This document shows, in pieces, positions 10,526-20,128 of a DNA stretch of 64,000 nucleotides (positions are counted from its first letter, which is position 1; each line of letters starts with the position of its first letter). A program made the translations under genes and the position numbers. The notes beneath the pieces were generated by a model. That model ran no database searches and was not told the origin of the DNA. It saw nothing but the letters and a program-made list of their open reading frames with translations. The DNA comes from Teratosphaeria epicoccoides (Eukaryota > Ascomycota > Dothideomycetes > Mycosphaerellales > Teratosphaeriaceae): positions 62,001-126,000 of the forward strand of contig JADDMT010000072.1 in the NCBI GenBank assembly GCA_021401465.1, read 5' to 3'.

Positions 10526-11040
10526 CTTGTTGAGATTGAGATTACGTCCCGTTGATGATTGATGTTCAGACATGATGTCTAACCCAATATCGTAGTCCTT
10601 GGTGTGTAACATATTCCGCAGTGTTTTATCTTGTTGCGCGTCTTCAGGTATTCAATGGCATCTCACTCTCGGCGCTGCCAAGTGCCGCGGAAGTAATCAA
10701 GCTCGCACAGCCTCAACCAACGCTATTGTTGGCACACGCCTGCACGCAGCACGCGTCACCTTGGCCTGGATAATGACAGGGTGGCAGGGTTCATCGCGGT
10801 CGGAGCAAGCCGCAGGCGTCAGAAGAAGTTTCGGCTCAGGCTTCGCGGACTGAGCGCTGGACGATGGGAACTTTCCAAGGAGAAGCTGAAATATGACGGC
10901 GTAGTCCACGAATAGACAGACACATCTACCCTCACTCGTGGACTGCTCTTCATTTCGACCTGATCAAGACCACAGGCGATCGAAGCGTGGACTACGAGCG
11001 ACATACTCAGGCAACATCCACATCGCTCCAGCGAGCAATC
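10526..11040. other. Intergenic, no gene seen
   Basis: This is the 3' flank of the giant gene. Short ORFs on both strands show no recognisable protein and no splice-supported exon. Confidence 0.6.
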
Positions 11041-11241
11041 ATGTGTCTCGTCACTCCAAAACACACGACGCGATATGCCGTTCGCGAACCCGATCGATGG
11101 GGGCCCGTTCCCGTGTCCAACTACCATGGCGGTCCTCCCCGACCTCGCTACAGTTCCACATACGTTCGGCGAACAAGCTCAGTACCTCGAAGACCGGCGG
11201 AGAGGATCAGCTACAGGAGCAGCAGGACCTACGTGAGATGA
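11041..11241 (+). CDS. Possible small Arg/Pro/Tyr-rich protein
   Basis: An ATG-started 66-codon ORF encodes a basic protein rich in Arg, Pro, Tyr and Ser, with segments such as YHGGPPRPRYSSTYVRR and RISYRSSRTYVR. It has no signal peptide, membrane segment or domain I recognise. The repeated SSTYVR/SSRTYVR wording and the strong composition bias suggest a real coding ORF rather than a chance frame. It could equally be part of a longer 5' untranslated region of the eisosome gene 600 bp downstream. The frame stays open upstream of the ATG for a further 18 codons without another ATG. Confidence 0.35.
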   Translation: MCLVTPKHTTRYAVREPDRWGPVPVSNYHGGPPRPRYSSTYVRRTSSVPRRPAERISYRSSRTYVR

Positions 11242-11843
11242 CGCTGGGCAAGTCGACGTGGAGGATCGGTCACTGGAGCAAGAGGGACGGTGCTGGTCAC
11301 GGGGCTGAGAGAGCTCGATGCGACACTACCACTCTCCCATGGCCATCGACAACATCTTCGCGTCACCTGGAATTCCGATTGACGGTGCAGGAGCAGAAGG
11401 ATGTGTTAACTTTTCGGGCGCAGTGACTGGCTGTACCGACCGTGCGAACCAGTGCTTGACTGGATCGGGGTCTGGGTAATGTCTGTTGGGAATACGAGAT
11501 TTCGGTTGGGTATCGGGTTTTGGTAATCGTGTATGGTCGCGCCTGGTTTCCTTGGTTGTGTTCCACCGACGGCGATCGATGGGCGGCATTGCCGTAAGCT
11601 AGATCAATCACAATGGCGCATGCACGTGTACAAGCCACAGCTTCGTCATTACATTCATGTTTCCCGGCACTTTATGACGTAGCGCCGGAGTATGCTTTCC
11701 TGTCATCACACAAAGAAGCAACTTCTAGATGCTCTTGCGTTCGCGGGGGTCGTTGCGATATAGACACGCCGTAGCAGGCCAGTAACATAGCACTTCGCCA
11801 TCACAGTTGAGCATTATCCGAAGTTCAGACCGAGCAAGCCAAG
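11242..11843. other. Intergenic, upstream of the eisosome gene
   Basis: No gene is seen. It probably holds the promoter and 5' leader of the Pil1-like gene. No specific regulatory site can be called. Confidence 0.5.
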
Positions 11844-12916
11844 ATGTACATGAGTCCATCTACGCCATGTGCGCGAGATATATAGCTGATGTGGGCATCA
11901 GGAACATCGGACGATCACACAGCATCCGCTCAAAGAAGAGCGAGAGTGGTGCTCAGAGCGGCAAACACCACTTCGCCATCTCTTCTCTTCGAGGCATTCA
12001 ACAGCCTGAGCTCTCCAAGCGTCTGTACAAGCTCATCAAGACGGAAAACCACCAGATCGGCGCGTATGAGTCTGCGGCGAAAGAGTCGCAGAGCGTCGCC
12101 AGCCAACTGAGCGATTGGGGTGAGAGCACCGACGATGACGGCGTCTCGGACATCAGCGACAAGCTGGGCGTGTTGCTGGCTGAGATCGCTGAGCAGGAGG
12201 ACCTCTTCGCGCAGAACCTGGAGGAGAGCCGAGGCGTGCTGAAGCAGATTCGCAACACCGAGAGCTCCGTCCAGCCCAGCAGGAACCACAAACAGAAGGT
12301 CGGAAGAATGTGGAGTCGGGAGAGCGAGAGGCCGTACTGACACATGTTGCAGATCCAAGATGAGATTCAAAAGCTCAAGTACAAGGAACCTGAGTCGACC
12401 AAACTTGTCACCCTCGAGCAGGAGCTCGTGCGCGCGGAAGCTCAATCCTTGGTCGCAGAAGCCCAGCTCACCAACGTCACCCGTCAGAAGTTCAAGGAGG
12501 CCTACGACGCGCATACCGCCGCGATCATCGAACGCGCTGAGAAGCAGATCATCCTCGCCGAGCACGCGCGCCGACTGCTCAACATCCTCGATGACACCCC
12601 AATTGTCCCGGGCGAGGAGCGACCAGCGTTTGCTGAGAGCGAGCAAGCGCGCGAAGTCTTGAATGACGCGGAAGCACAGCTCCGACAATGGTCGCCTCGC
12701 CTCGAGCCAATACAGACTTCTGCTGGCAAGCTCGGCGCAAACGCCATGCCTGGTAATGTCGGCGAAGCGCAGGCCGAGGCTCAGGCACAGCAGATTGCTG
12801 AGGAGAGAGTGCATGGCGCACCACCTCACGCTGTTGGCACCGCCGGATCTGTTGCTGGCGGCCAGGTGCAAACGGCTCCATACCCTACGACCGAGACGGA
12901 CACCGTGACCGCTTAG
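11844..12916 (+). CDS. Eisosome core protein, Pil1/Lsp1 family
   Basis: The product is a BAR-domain protein of the family that builds eisosomes, the filaments under the furrow-like plasma-membrane domains. The body aligns by eye with Pil1/Lsp1: GIQQPELSKRLYKLIK, DDGVSDISDKLGVLLAEI, NTESSVQPSRN, then LEQELVRAEAQSLVAEAQL and LLNILDDTPIVPGEERPAF. A 54-bp intron (12299-12352, branch TACTGAC, acceptor TTGCAG) splits SRNHKQK from IQDEIQKLKYKEP. The start has two options. Splicing of 11846-11901 gives exons 11844-11845, 11902-12298 and 12353-12916 (320 aa, start MNIGRSHSIRSKKS). The other option is an unspliced in-frame ATG at 11867 (331 aa, start MCARYIADVG). The first is preferred because family members start a few residues before the SxR motif. 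The large ORF on the opposite strand is a shadow. Confidence 0.9.
11846..11901 (+). other. Proposed intron splitting the start codon AT|G
   Basis: The stretch is 56 bp, starts GTACAT, contains GCTGAT as a branch site and ends ATCAG. Joining the preceding AT to the following G regenerates ATG and enters the Pil1 frame as MNIGRSHS. Unspliced, the ATG at 11844 leads to a stop after 13 codons. Confidence 0.5.
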
Positions 12917-13192
12917 GAAGCAGTTTCCAAATCTTGTCGCGGAGATTCGAGTCCTGTCTTACAGAGCTCACATGTGTATCGAGATTTCACCGACGCCAAG
13001 TAAGTCTTCAGCATACACGAAAAGGCTTGCTTTGTTGCACCGGTATCGTTACAGAGCTTTTCCGTTGACGTTCGAATGCTGTGATATACCTTTCAAGCTT
13101 GAGTTTACGTCTATTCGCTGTTCACGCGGCTCTTTCATCAACATTATATGCGATCCTGCAAATCATGGTGTGTTAATGCTTGTGATGCCCCA

Positions 13193-14195
13193 TCAATCGC
13201 AGCCACAACCTCCCTTCCCTTGGTGCTTGTGTTCGTGGAGCACTCGCTTGACCACATCGGGCACCTTCTCTCCTTCACCCAGGCCCAGCAATGTCTTCGC
13301 GTCTCCCTTTTTGAAAGGCTCAGCAGCATTCAGAGCACCGTCGTACAGCACCGTCCGTTCCATAAGGAACATGCTCGCGTCCGGGAAACCACGCTCGATC
13401 CTCCGTTCTGCTTCTCGGATACATTCGTCGACATCCCCGCGCCCCACGTCCCAGGTCCCGCTGGCCTGCTCGAAGCTTCGCAGGACTTCGTTGGCACTGG
13501 TCACCATGCCTGCAGCGTAGAGATACTGGTTTGTGACATCGGCCCAATGCTTGACCACGGCTGCCACCACCTCGCCAATCCAGGCAGTCGAGGAGGCAGC
13601 GAAAGGCTCGTTGCCGGACCCGTGCATCGTGACGCTATGCCACTGCAGGTCGAAGCCCAGCTTGCCGCTCATGAGTCCGCGGTCGAGCAGGAGCCCAGTA
13701 GCAATGCCGATCCATTGAAATGGCGCATGGGTCGTTCTGGTGCTCAGATACTCGATGAGCTTTGCCTTCTCGCGTAAAGGCGGCAGTCGCTCCTGTAGTC
13801 TGGTGTTCTGGCTGTCGTTTTCGAACTCGGCTGGGATGTAACGTCGTACTCCGGCTTCGATGGCGCTATCTATGATTGCTCGCTGCGCTTCCAAGCCGCC
13901 TCGGGCGCTGCTGTTGATCACGAGGTCGGGTCGCAGGTCGGTGAACATGTCTCTCAGAGATGAGGTGGAGAAGTCGCTCTTGTGGTAGGCGACTTCTGAT
14001 CGATCTGGTGGAGTAAAGTGCTGTGGTACGATTTGATGTAAAGTCAGTCCTGACACCTGTAATCTGGCGATGATGCTGGTCGCAAGCATGTTGTCCTGGA
14101 TGTGGCGTCAGTGGCAGGCTTGTAGTTTGCTCGAACGAGGCACTCACACCGACGACCAGAACCCGACGTATCGATAGAGAAGGACTGTCCTCCAT
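13193..14195 (-). CDS. NmrA-like / isoflavone-reductase-like NAD(P)-binding protein
   Basis: There are two exons on the minus strand, 14148-14195 and 13193-14095, joined across a 52-bp intron (14096-14147; donor GTGAGT, acceptor CATCCAG); 316 aa. Exon 1 gives the first Rossmann strand RRVLVVG, and exon 2 continues DNMLATSIIARLQ. The glycine-rich loop is poor (G-D-N-M-L-A rather than GxxGxxG). Further family features are DLVINSSARGG, the YIPAEFEND segment typical of isoflavone-reductase-like proteins, and FQWIGIATGLLLD. These enzymes are NAD(P)H-dependent reductases or redox sensors, and the substrate cannot be read from the sequence. The C-terminus is a short HxHxGKGGCGC tail. The start was chosen at MEDSPS; an in-frame ATG 14 codons upstream is possible. 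Confidence 0.8.
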
Positions 14196-14531
14196 GATGG
14201 TCAGACATATACATAACAGAGGATACCACGACTGCATTGCGCAATGGAGCTATACTCTGTCTTGTCTTGCAGTCGGCCGAGCGGATGCCAAGGTGGAGTC
14301 GTCGCAGCCAGCCTTTCTATCGACGGTCTGGCCTCATCATGATTTCTTGACCTGAGATTGTCGAGCGCAAGCTCACAGAATCTTGTCTTTAGACCTGTGT
14401 CATCGAGCTTGATATAATCTTGTTGAACTCAACGAAGCTGTGTTTAATATGGGCCTGTCAATGACATTACATTGCATTGTGGATTTCACGTATTGCATCG
14501 ATTGACGATCGAAAGCCCATGCGTCAATCCA

Positions 14532-15987
14532 TCATACATCGTGACGCATTCCCAACGCCTTCCGAAGCTCGCTATCTACCATCTGTGGCTCACTGTTCCA
14601 TGGTGATTTTGTCCCAGCTCCCGATACCCTTGTCTTGTTGACACCCTGGAAGGTGGAGTACGGCTCATGCGCGCGACCCTCCGGTTTTTGTACTGAGTAC
14701 TGGTCCACGCTTGTCTGAAGCAGGATGTTATGGTTGTCAGATGGTGAGCAAGATTGTCCTGGTCCATCAGCGAGCTCTACGATGCCATCTGATGAGTCGG
14801 CATCAGTTTCTGTGCGATCACGGGTGAAGACCCAAGAGAGCTTAGACTTTCGTGAACGAGAGTATGAGCGGTCCGTCACGCTTGACACAACCCTGCTCTT
14901 CTTCATCGAGTCTTCCGTTGACTGATATCCGTCTGATAAATCTACCGGCGTCTGGTGCTGAGAGCGGAACCCGTCCAGAAGCTTTGGGGCGAACTTGTTG
15001 ACGAGCCCTTTCAATGTCGGGACGCAGGCGCAGAAGATGGCCGTGTTCACTTCTGTGACACTCCAGATCGTGGCGAGGGGCGCGTTCCAAGTGAGATCGG
15101 GATCTGTCGCAATCGGGTATATATAGGCCATCCGCAGGACAGATATCAAGCATGCGCTGTTTCTGATTAGCTCTTGTGAAAGGGAGTTTTGCGTCCTTCA
15201 AACTTACAATAACCCAACAGCAAACACACCTATCACAACGATCTTCTGTCTCGCAGGCATCTCGAGCCGATGCAAAATTGGAAGAGGCAGTGCCACCGTG
15301 ACGCAATCAGTCACGATATTGAATGCCGAATTGAAATACCTGACGTCCTAGTCAGCTCTGGACCCTTTCTGAGACAATGCCTGCACGTACCATACTACCA
15401 CTCTTGGCAGACAACCGCTTGTGTCCCAGTTTGAGTCGGTCCAAAAGCGATGGACTGGTAGGCAGGTGAAGATACCGCTCAATACCGACCACAGAGTCCA
15501 GATGGAGATCACGGCTATGAGACCATAGCAAAGCCGTTGGAACAGAATCTGCGGAAAGATGCGAATGTATTGGAACAGAATTGATAACTTTGTGCAAGAG
15601 ATGGAAGCGTAATAAAGCCAGAGAAAATTCCAGAACCAGGAGAACGCATGCTCGCCGTCGTCGTCTAATAGCGATCTGTGCAAACCCATGCCGTACGATG
15701 CTGAGCACACGGTCAGCATTCGATGGTTGTTGCTCGAAAGATAAATTCCTACCTTGCTTCCAGTTGGAAATGCCCATCGCCAGGGCGAATATCCAACCAC
15801 ACGCAATCAAAATATCGTCAATGCCTGCAAATTGCCGTGCTATTGTCAAGCGGGTGATTAGGCGTAGACCAACCGCAACGCCTGAGACGATGAGGAGCGC
15901 CACAAGGGAAGCATACACAGCCTTCGACGCGTTAGCACAGATTACAGCCTCGATGCTAGCTCGAAGGACTTGCGAATTGTGTAGCAT
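14532..15987 (-). CDS. Fungal rhodopsin-domain (seven-helix) integral membrane protein
   Basis: There are four exons on the minus strand: 15753-15987, 15391-15700, 15208-15339 and 14532-15156. The introns are 51-52 bp with donors GTAGGA, GTACGT and GTAAGT; 433 aa. The order fits the large Pezizomycotina rhodopsin-domain family: helix 1 VYASLVALLIVSGVAVGLRL, the IDDILIACGW motif, YGMGLHR after intron 1, YYASISCTKLSILFQYIRIF, a CLP loop, YFNSAFNIVTDCV after intron 2, LPLPIL, and LRMAYIYPIATDPDLTWNA. The last exon carries a polar cytoplasmic tail of about 170 residues, rich in Ser and Lys. Every join keeps the frame and rebuilds a family motif. The ligand or function is unknown; the family includes receptor-like proteins, not retinal pumps. 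Confidence 0.88.
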
Positions 15988-18741
15988 GACCGTCCATTTG
16001 CATCTTGGTGAAGAGTTCCTTGATCGTCGAGATAGGCCTGCGGCAGAAGGAGGATTACGACTCTTGTCTGAACAGACGGCGGGCCACGCGGTTGAGCCGC
16101 AGTCGTGCAGCAGGACGGTGTCGCCTTTTCAACTTCGCGAGGATCGACTTGGAACGACCATCATGCGATAAACGTCTGAATATCTGCGCCTGCCACCCTT
16201 TTCGTACAGGGTACAAGGGTCCGGGCCGGTGGGTATCGATCATATGGGCTGCACATTTGTAGGACATCTCGCAATGCTGAAACAATTGACAGCTGGAGTG
16301 GAGCGCCGCGATGGGCTCGCATAGCCAAGACAGAAGACCTGCATCGGCAGCAACCGCAGCCCGTGGCGGTCCTGCCTCATAGAACATAGCTCGGCGGCGA
16401 AGTGGCGATCGGGTCAGGATGACCGGACAGCAAGAAACGATCCACAGCGTCGATCTCCATTTTAAGAGGTAAAGCTACTATGGATTCGGCGGGATGTCTG
16501 CTTGACTACTGCCGAGTCTCCACAAGGGGGGTCATAATCGATCTTCCAGGCCAAGTGCACCTTGGAGTATCTCACGAACGGTGTTGTAGGCACAATGCCA
16601 ATTGCGATCTCATGATCAATCTCGCGGGTCGGTCGTGAAGAGCTTATCGACATGCCGTGCCATCGTGGAGGTCACTGTAGCATCGATCTTTGGGTCTTCG
16701 GATAATGCGGTGCCAGGCCCTCCCACGTGGGTGGGATGTCAGCGGTGCGCGGGAGCGCGTGAGAAGTCTCATTGCTTCTCTGGATCTCAATTGGCAACAT
16801 AAGGTCCCCAAAGTATCCTGAAAAAGCAAGACTGAGAGAATGGATCCAGCCATTAATTGGCACATGGGACACAGAGGAGTCAGACGTGTCCTGAGATTCT
16901 ACCTCGAATTTCAAACGTAGGCCAGCATGACTCAAGCTTGAGTGGCGTCTGAACTGCTTCGTAGATTCAATTTCTTGATATACCACTCGGAAGTAGCGTT
17001 CTAACTGATACATTCCAAACTCTTGTCTTCCGAAATTGGGAGAACACAACATGAAGTAGTAGCTGCTGCTGCTGCTGGCTTACGCTGCCAGTGCCGTACT
17101 TAGTCGAAGGTATGGAATTCTGGGAATGACGGGAAGTTCCGGCGATGTTTCTGCGCTGAAGTCGTACAGCATCTCGCTCGACTTTCGGGCTGCAGACGGT
17201 GCTTCATTTGTACCGGTCAGATGGTTCCTGGACTCCGGATTGCCTCGGCCGATGCCCGAACCCCTTTTGAAAGTGGGTTTGGATTGGTTTTGGTGTCTGG
17301 TAGGGATCTCGAAGTCGGTGGCGCTGTCATGCTGTGCAGCACTGGCCACGCCCGACACGGGCCTCTCACCTACTTCAGAATCAAGACAATTGCAATGATG
17401 AAGGCGCAGGAATTGTGAAGGATCCGGAGGAGCGCAGACTGAGAAGATGTTCGAGCCTCGGCCAAGCAGAGAATTTCTTGCATTATGGCGAAGGAAATCG
17501 AGTCATGTTGGGTTTGAGTAGGAATACAATATTATTGTAGCAACTGCCGATGACAATGTGGCCTCCCCAGGTGGATATCATGTCGCCGTCGCTCTGACAA
17601 GCTCGTGTCACTTCGCTATCATGAGGCTGACTCTGTACGACTTGTCACACTCGCTTGGACAATGGCTTGGAATCTCGGCCGCCTGCATGTCCTCGGCCTT
17701 CTTTTCGATATGATCGAGAATCATCTCAAAGCCGAACGATGGCGGCCAGTCGATGCTGTGCTGCATTCGACATCAACGAGTCTCGCTTCGCCACATGACG
17801 CGCTCCGAAGCACTGGAACAGTATCAGAAGTTCTCAGACGCTGTGGAACGCTTTGGCCCATGAACCGACAGGCCGGTCTGAGGACGTTTCATTGTATGTA
17901 TGTATTGCTTCCCAAGTTTCTTCCGCCACATAGTACAGACTGACTGCTGACGTCGTTGGAAGCACTGAATGGAAAAGTTCTTTTCGTGACTGGGCCGTCC
18001 CTTGTGAGCCTGTGATGTCCGTCAGCCAGGTCAGTCGTTGCCAAGGCTTGACACCGTCAGTGGATCGAATGCATCAGGCTCGGTCGGAACACACAGCAGG
18101 CCGCATTGTAGCTGTTGGACAGTCTCGCTGCATCACATCGTTGTTCGGACAGCCAGTCGACAACGGTGAATAGCCGATCAGATTCTTGACTGACAAAAAA
18201 GCAAAGCTTGTCACCATGGCAGGCGTGGGGCGTGGGGCAGTAACTGTCCGCATCCTTCCACCCGGGCGTCTGGGCATGCTCGATCAATGGGAAGGCAGAT
18301 TGAGCATGCTTCTGCCCATGTACAGCCCTCGTGCACTGCTGCAACCGTCAGCAGCTGGGAATTTTTTTGAGACGCATCGCGTCCGGTATCATTGTTCATC
18401 CAAACGTGCTGCCTCAGCACTGTGAACAGCGTCCCTATCTGGCGATTTGTTGGCGGACCGCTTGTGGGCACCATTGGCGGCATGTTGACACGAATGACTG
18501 GCGGATGAAAGAAACACTCCTTGTTGACACAACACAGATGACTGATCATGATCTTGACCACTCAAGCTGTTGATTGACCATCCCTGTCCACGGTCGGACT
18601 GGTTCAATAAATGGTGGAGGCGCTGATGGCGAACCTACAAGTGCTGAAAGTCTTGATGAAGCTCACGTCAATGGCAAGAGGACTGCAAATTAGAAAACTC
18701 AAGGTCGCAAACTTGGAACTATGGCCAGGAAAGTAGGTCCC
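15988..18741. other. Gene-poor stretch, 2.75 kb
   Basis: Several medium ORFs occur (minus 16672-17052 and 17080-17358; plus 17605-17943), but none carries a domain I recognise or a splice-supported partner. A minus-strand frame near 17100-17350 is hydrophilic and could be a small gene, but support is too weak to call it. Confidence 0.5.
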
Positions 18742-19652
18742 TCACAACTTCGAGCTCTTCCACGCCGGTTTCCTTTTCTCCCGAAAAGCATCAAAACCCT
18801 CAGCAGAATTCTCGCTCTGCATCAGCTTTTCACAGTACTCGCAGTGCAGATTCTGAAGAGCCGTCTCCACACTCGCAGTTTCTAAAGCCTCACGCAGGCC
18901 TGCACGCGTGACGACGACACCGTCCGGAGAGACAGCAGCGGTCTGCTTAGCCTTCACAATTGTCTTGGACACGACCGTCTCAGGCGAGCTTGATACGCCA
19001 TTGATGAGATTTAGCTCCAGAGCTTCTTCGGCCTAGACGCGACGTCCTGTCAACGCAATATATCACTCGCTACTTGCAGCCCCACTTTTCGCACAAGACG
19101 TGGGAGATCGCCGCCATAGGCATAGACGCCGACCAGAGCTTCTGGCAAGCCGAATTGCGCATGTGGCGAGGCAATGACCGTGTCACTTCACAATAGATCG
19201 CGTCTACAGCGAGTCCCAGTCTGGGATCGACTTGCCGTACTCACCAATCCAACACGACCTCAAACCCTCCTCCCAAGGCCCAACCCATTGACAGCAGCGA
19301 GGATCCGCTTCTTCCCCTTCCTCCTACTCACACCCACGAACCCACTAGCCGGGTGAGACGAGTCCACTCCCTCCCCTCTCATCTTCGCTTTCTGCACCCT
19401 CTCGATCTCAAGCAAGTCCGAGCCGGCACAGAAGGCTTTTGAGCCCTGTCCAGTGATGATCGCAGCTCGCAGAGCTGGCTCGTTCTCAAACCACGTGAGC
19501 AGGCGGTCTATTTCCCAGTGCAGGCTGTGGATCATCGAGTTCATGGTCTTCGGACGGCAGATCGTGAGGAGCATGACGTGACTGGCAGGAAAAGAGACAG
19601 TGCAGTCTGTACATGGTGGCGGCCTCAGGTTCGCGTGGTACTTGTAAGCCAT
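18742..19652 (-). pseudogene. Enoyl-CoA hydratase/isomerase (crotonase) family pseudogene
   Basis: The minus strand reads as a crotonase-fold protein from MAYKYHANLR to AFREKRKPAWKSSKL. Visible motifs are the oxyanion-hole segment KAFCAGSDLLEI, ILAAVNGL, AQFGLPEALVGVYAYGGDLP and EEALELNLING. It is broken. One extra G near 19279-19281 shifts the frame inside the NGLALGGG glycine motif. A probable 59-bp intron follows. Then a second frame disruption near 19051-19057 and an in-frame TAG at 19033-19035 interrupt the LTGRRV..AEEAL segment. Alternatively 19033-19073 could be spliced out as a 41-bp intron, but that is shorter than normal and contains recognisable coding sequence. A sequencing error could explain one lesion, not all. 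The ancestral role would be CoA-ester hydration or isomerisation in fatty-acid or branched-chain catabolism. Confidence 0.75.
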
Positions 19653-20128
19653 GGTGTTTGTTTTGCGCCTGCCGTGGCTGGAGCCTCAGTCCCAGGATCA
19701 GATATGCAGCATTAGCAAGTTGAGATCGTGCTTCATGTCATGTGATGTCTGTGAAGGGAGCTCATACCTCTGCTCACGGTCTGCGGAGAGGTCGGCATCG
19801 GCTCGCTTGGCATCTAGCTTTGAGTTTCGGGCGATAAGTGCTTCAGGCGTGAAAAGACTGTCTATTATTGTGGACTGCCATGATAGATATCACTCGGTAC
19901 TACATCGTGACACGTCTGGTGGACTCGCTCTGTGTACCAATAATCTTAATCGCGGTCAATGCCTGTTGCGGCGAAATGTCGCCCTGAGCGTCAAAGCTAT
20001 GCCACAGCCTCATTGCAATTTGCCATCACTGGCATTTCATGCTTAAAACGCCTTGCTAATCTCAGCAAATGCTTTATCGCAACAATTGAGCGCCAAGATA
20101 GATCAATAACCAGCTCAAAGAATGGGAC
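19653..20128. other. Intergenic, no gene seen
   Basis: This lies between the 5' end of the crotonase pseudogene and the 3' end of FCP1. No supported ORF or RNA. Confidence 0.6.

Noticed and set aside
11930..12871. 313-codon ORF on the minus strand
   Set aside because: It lies antisense to the Pil1-like gene and mirrors its leucine-rich codons; no family features of its own.
17061..17080. Short CTG-type triplet run
   Set aside because: Too short to be more than ordinary low complexity.
19033..19073. 41-bp intron that would remove the TAG in the crotonase gene
   Set aside because: Shorter than any other intron here, and it contains recognisable crotonase coding sequence (ASDIL, LTGRRV in another frame).
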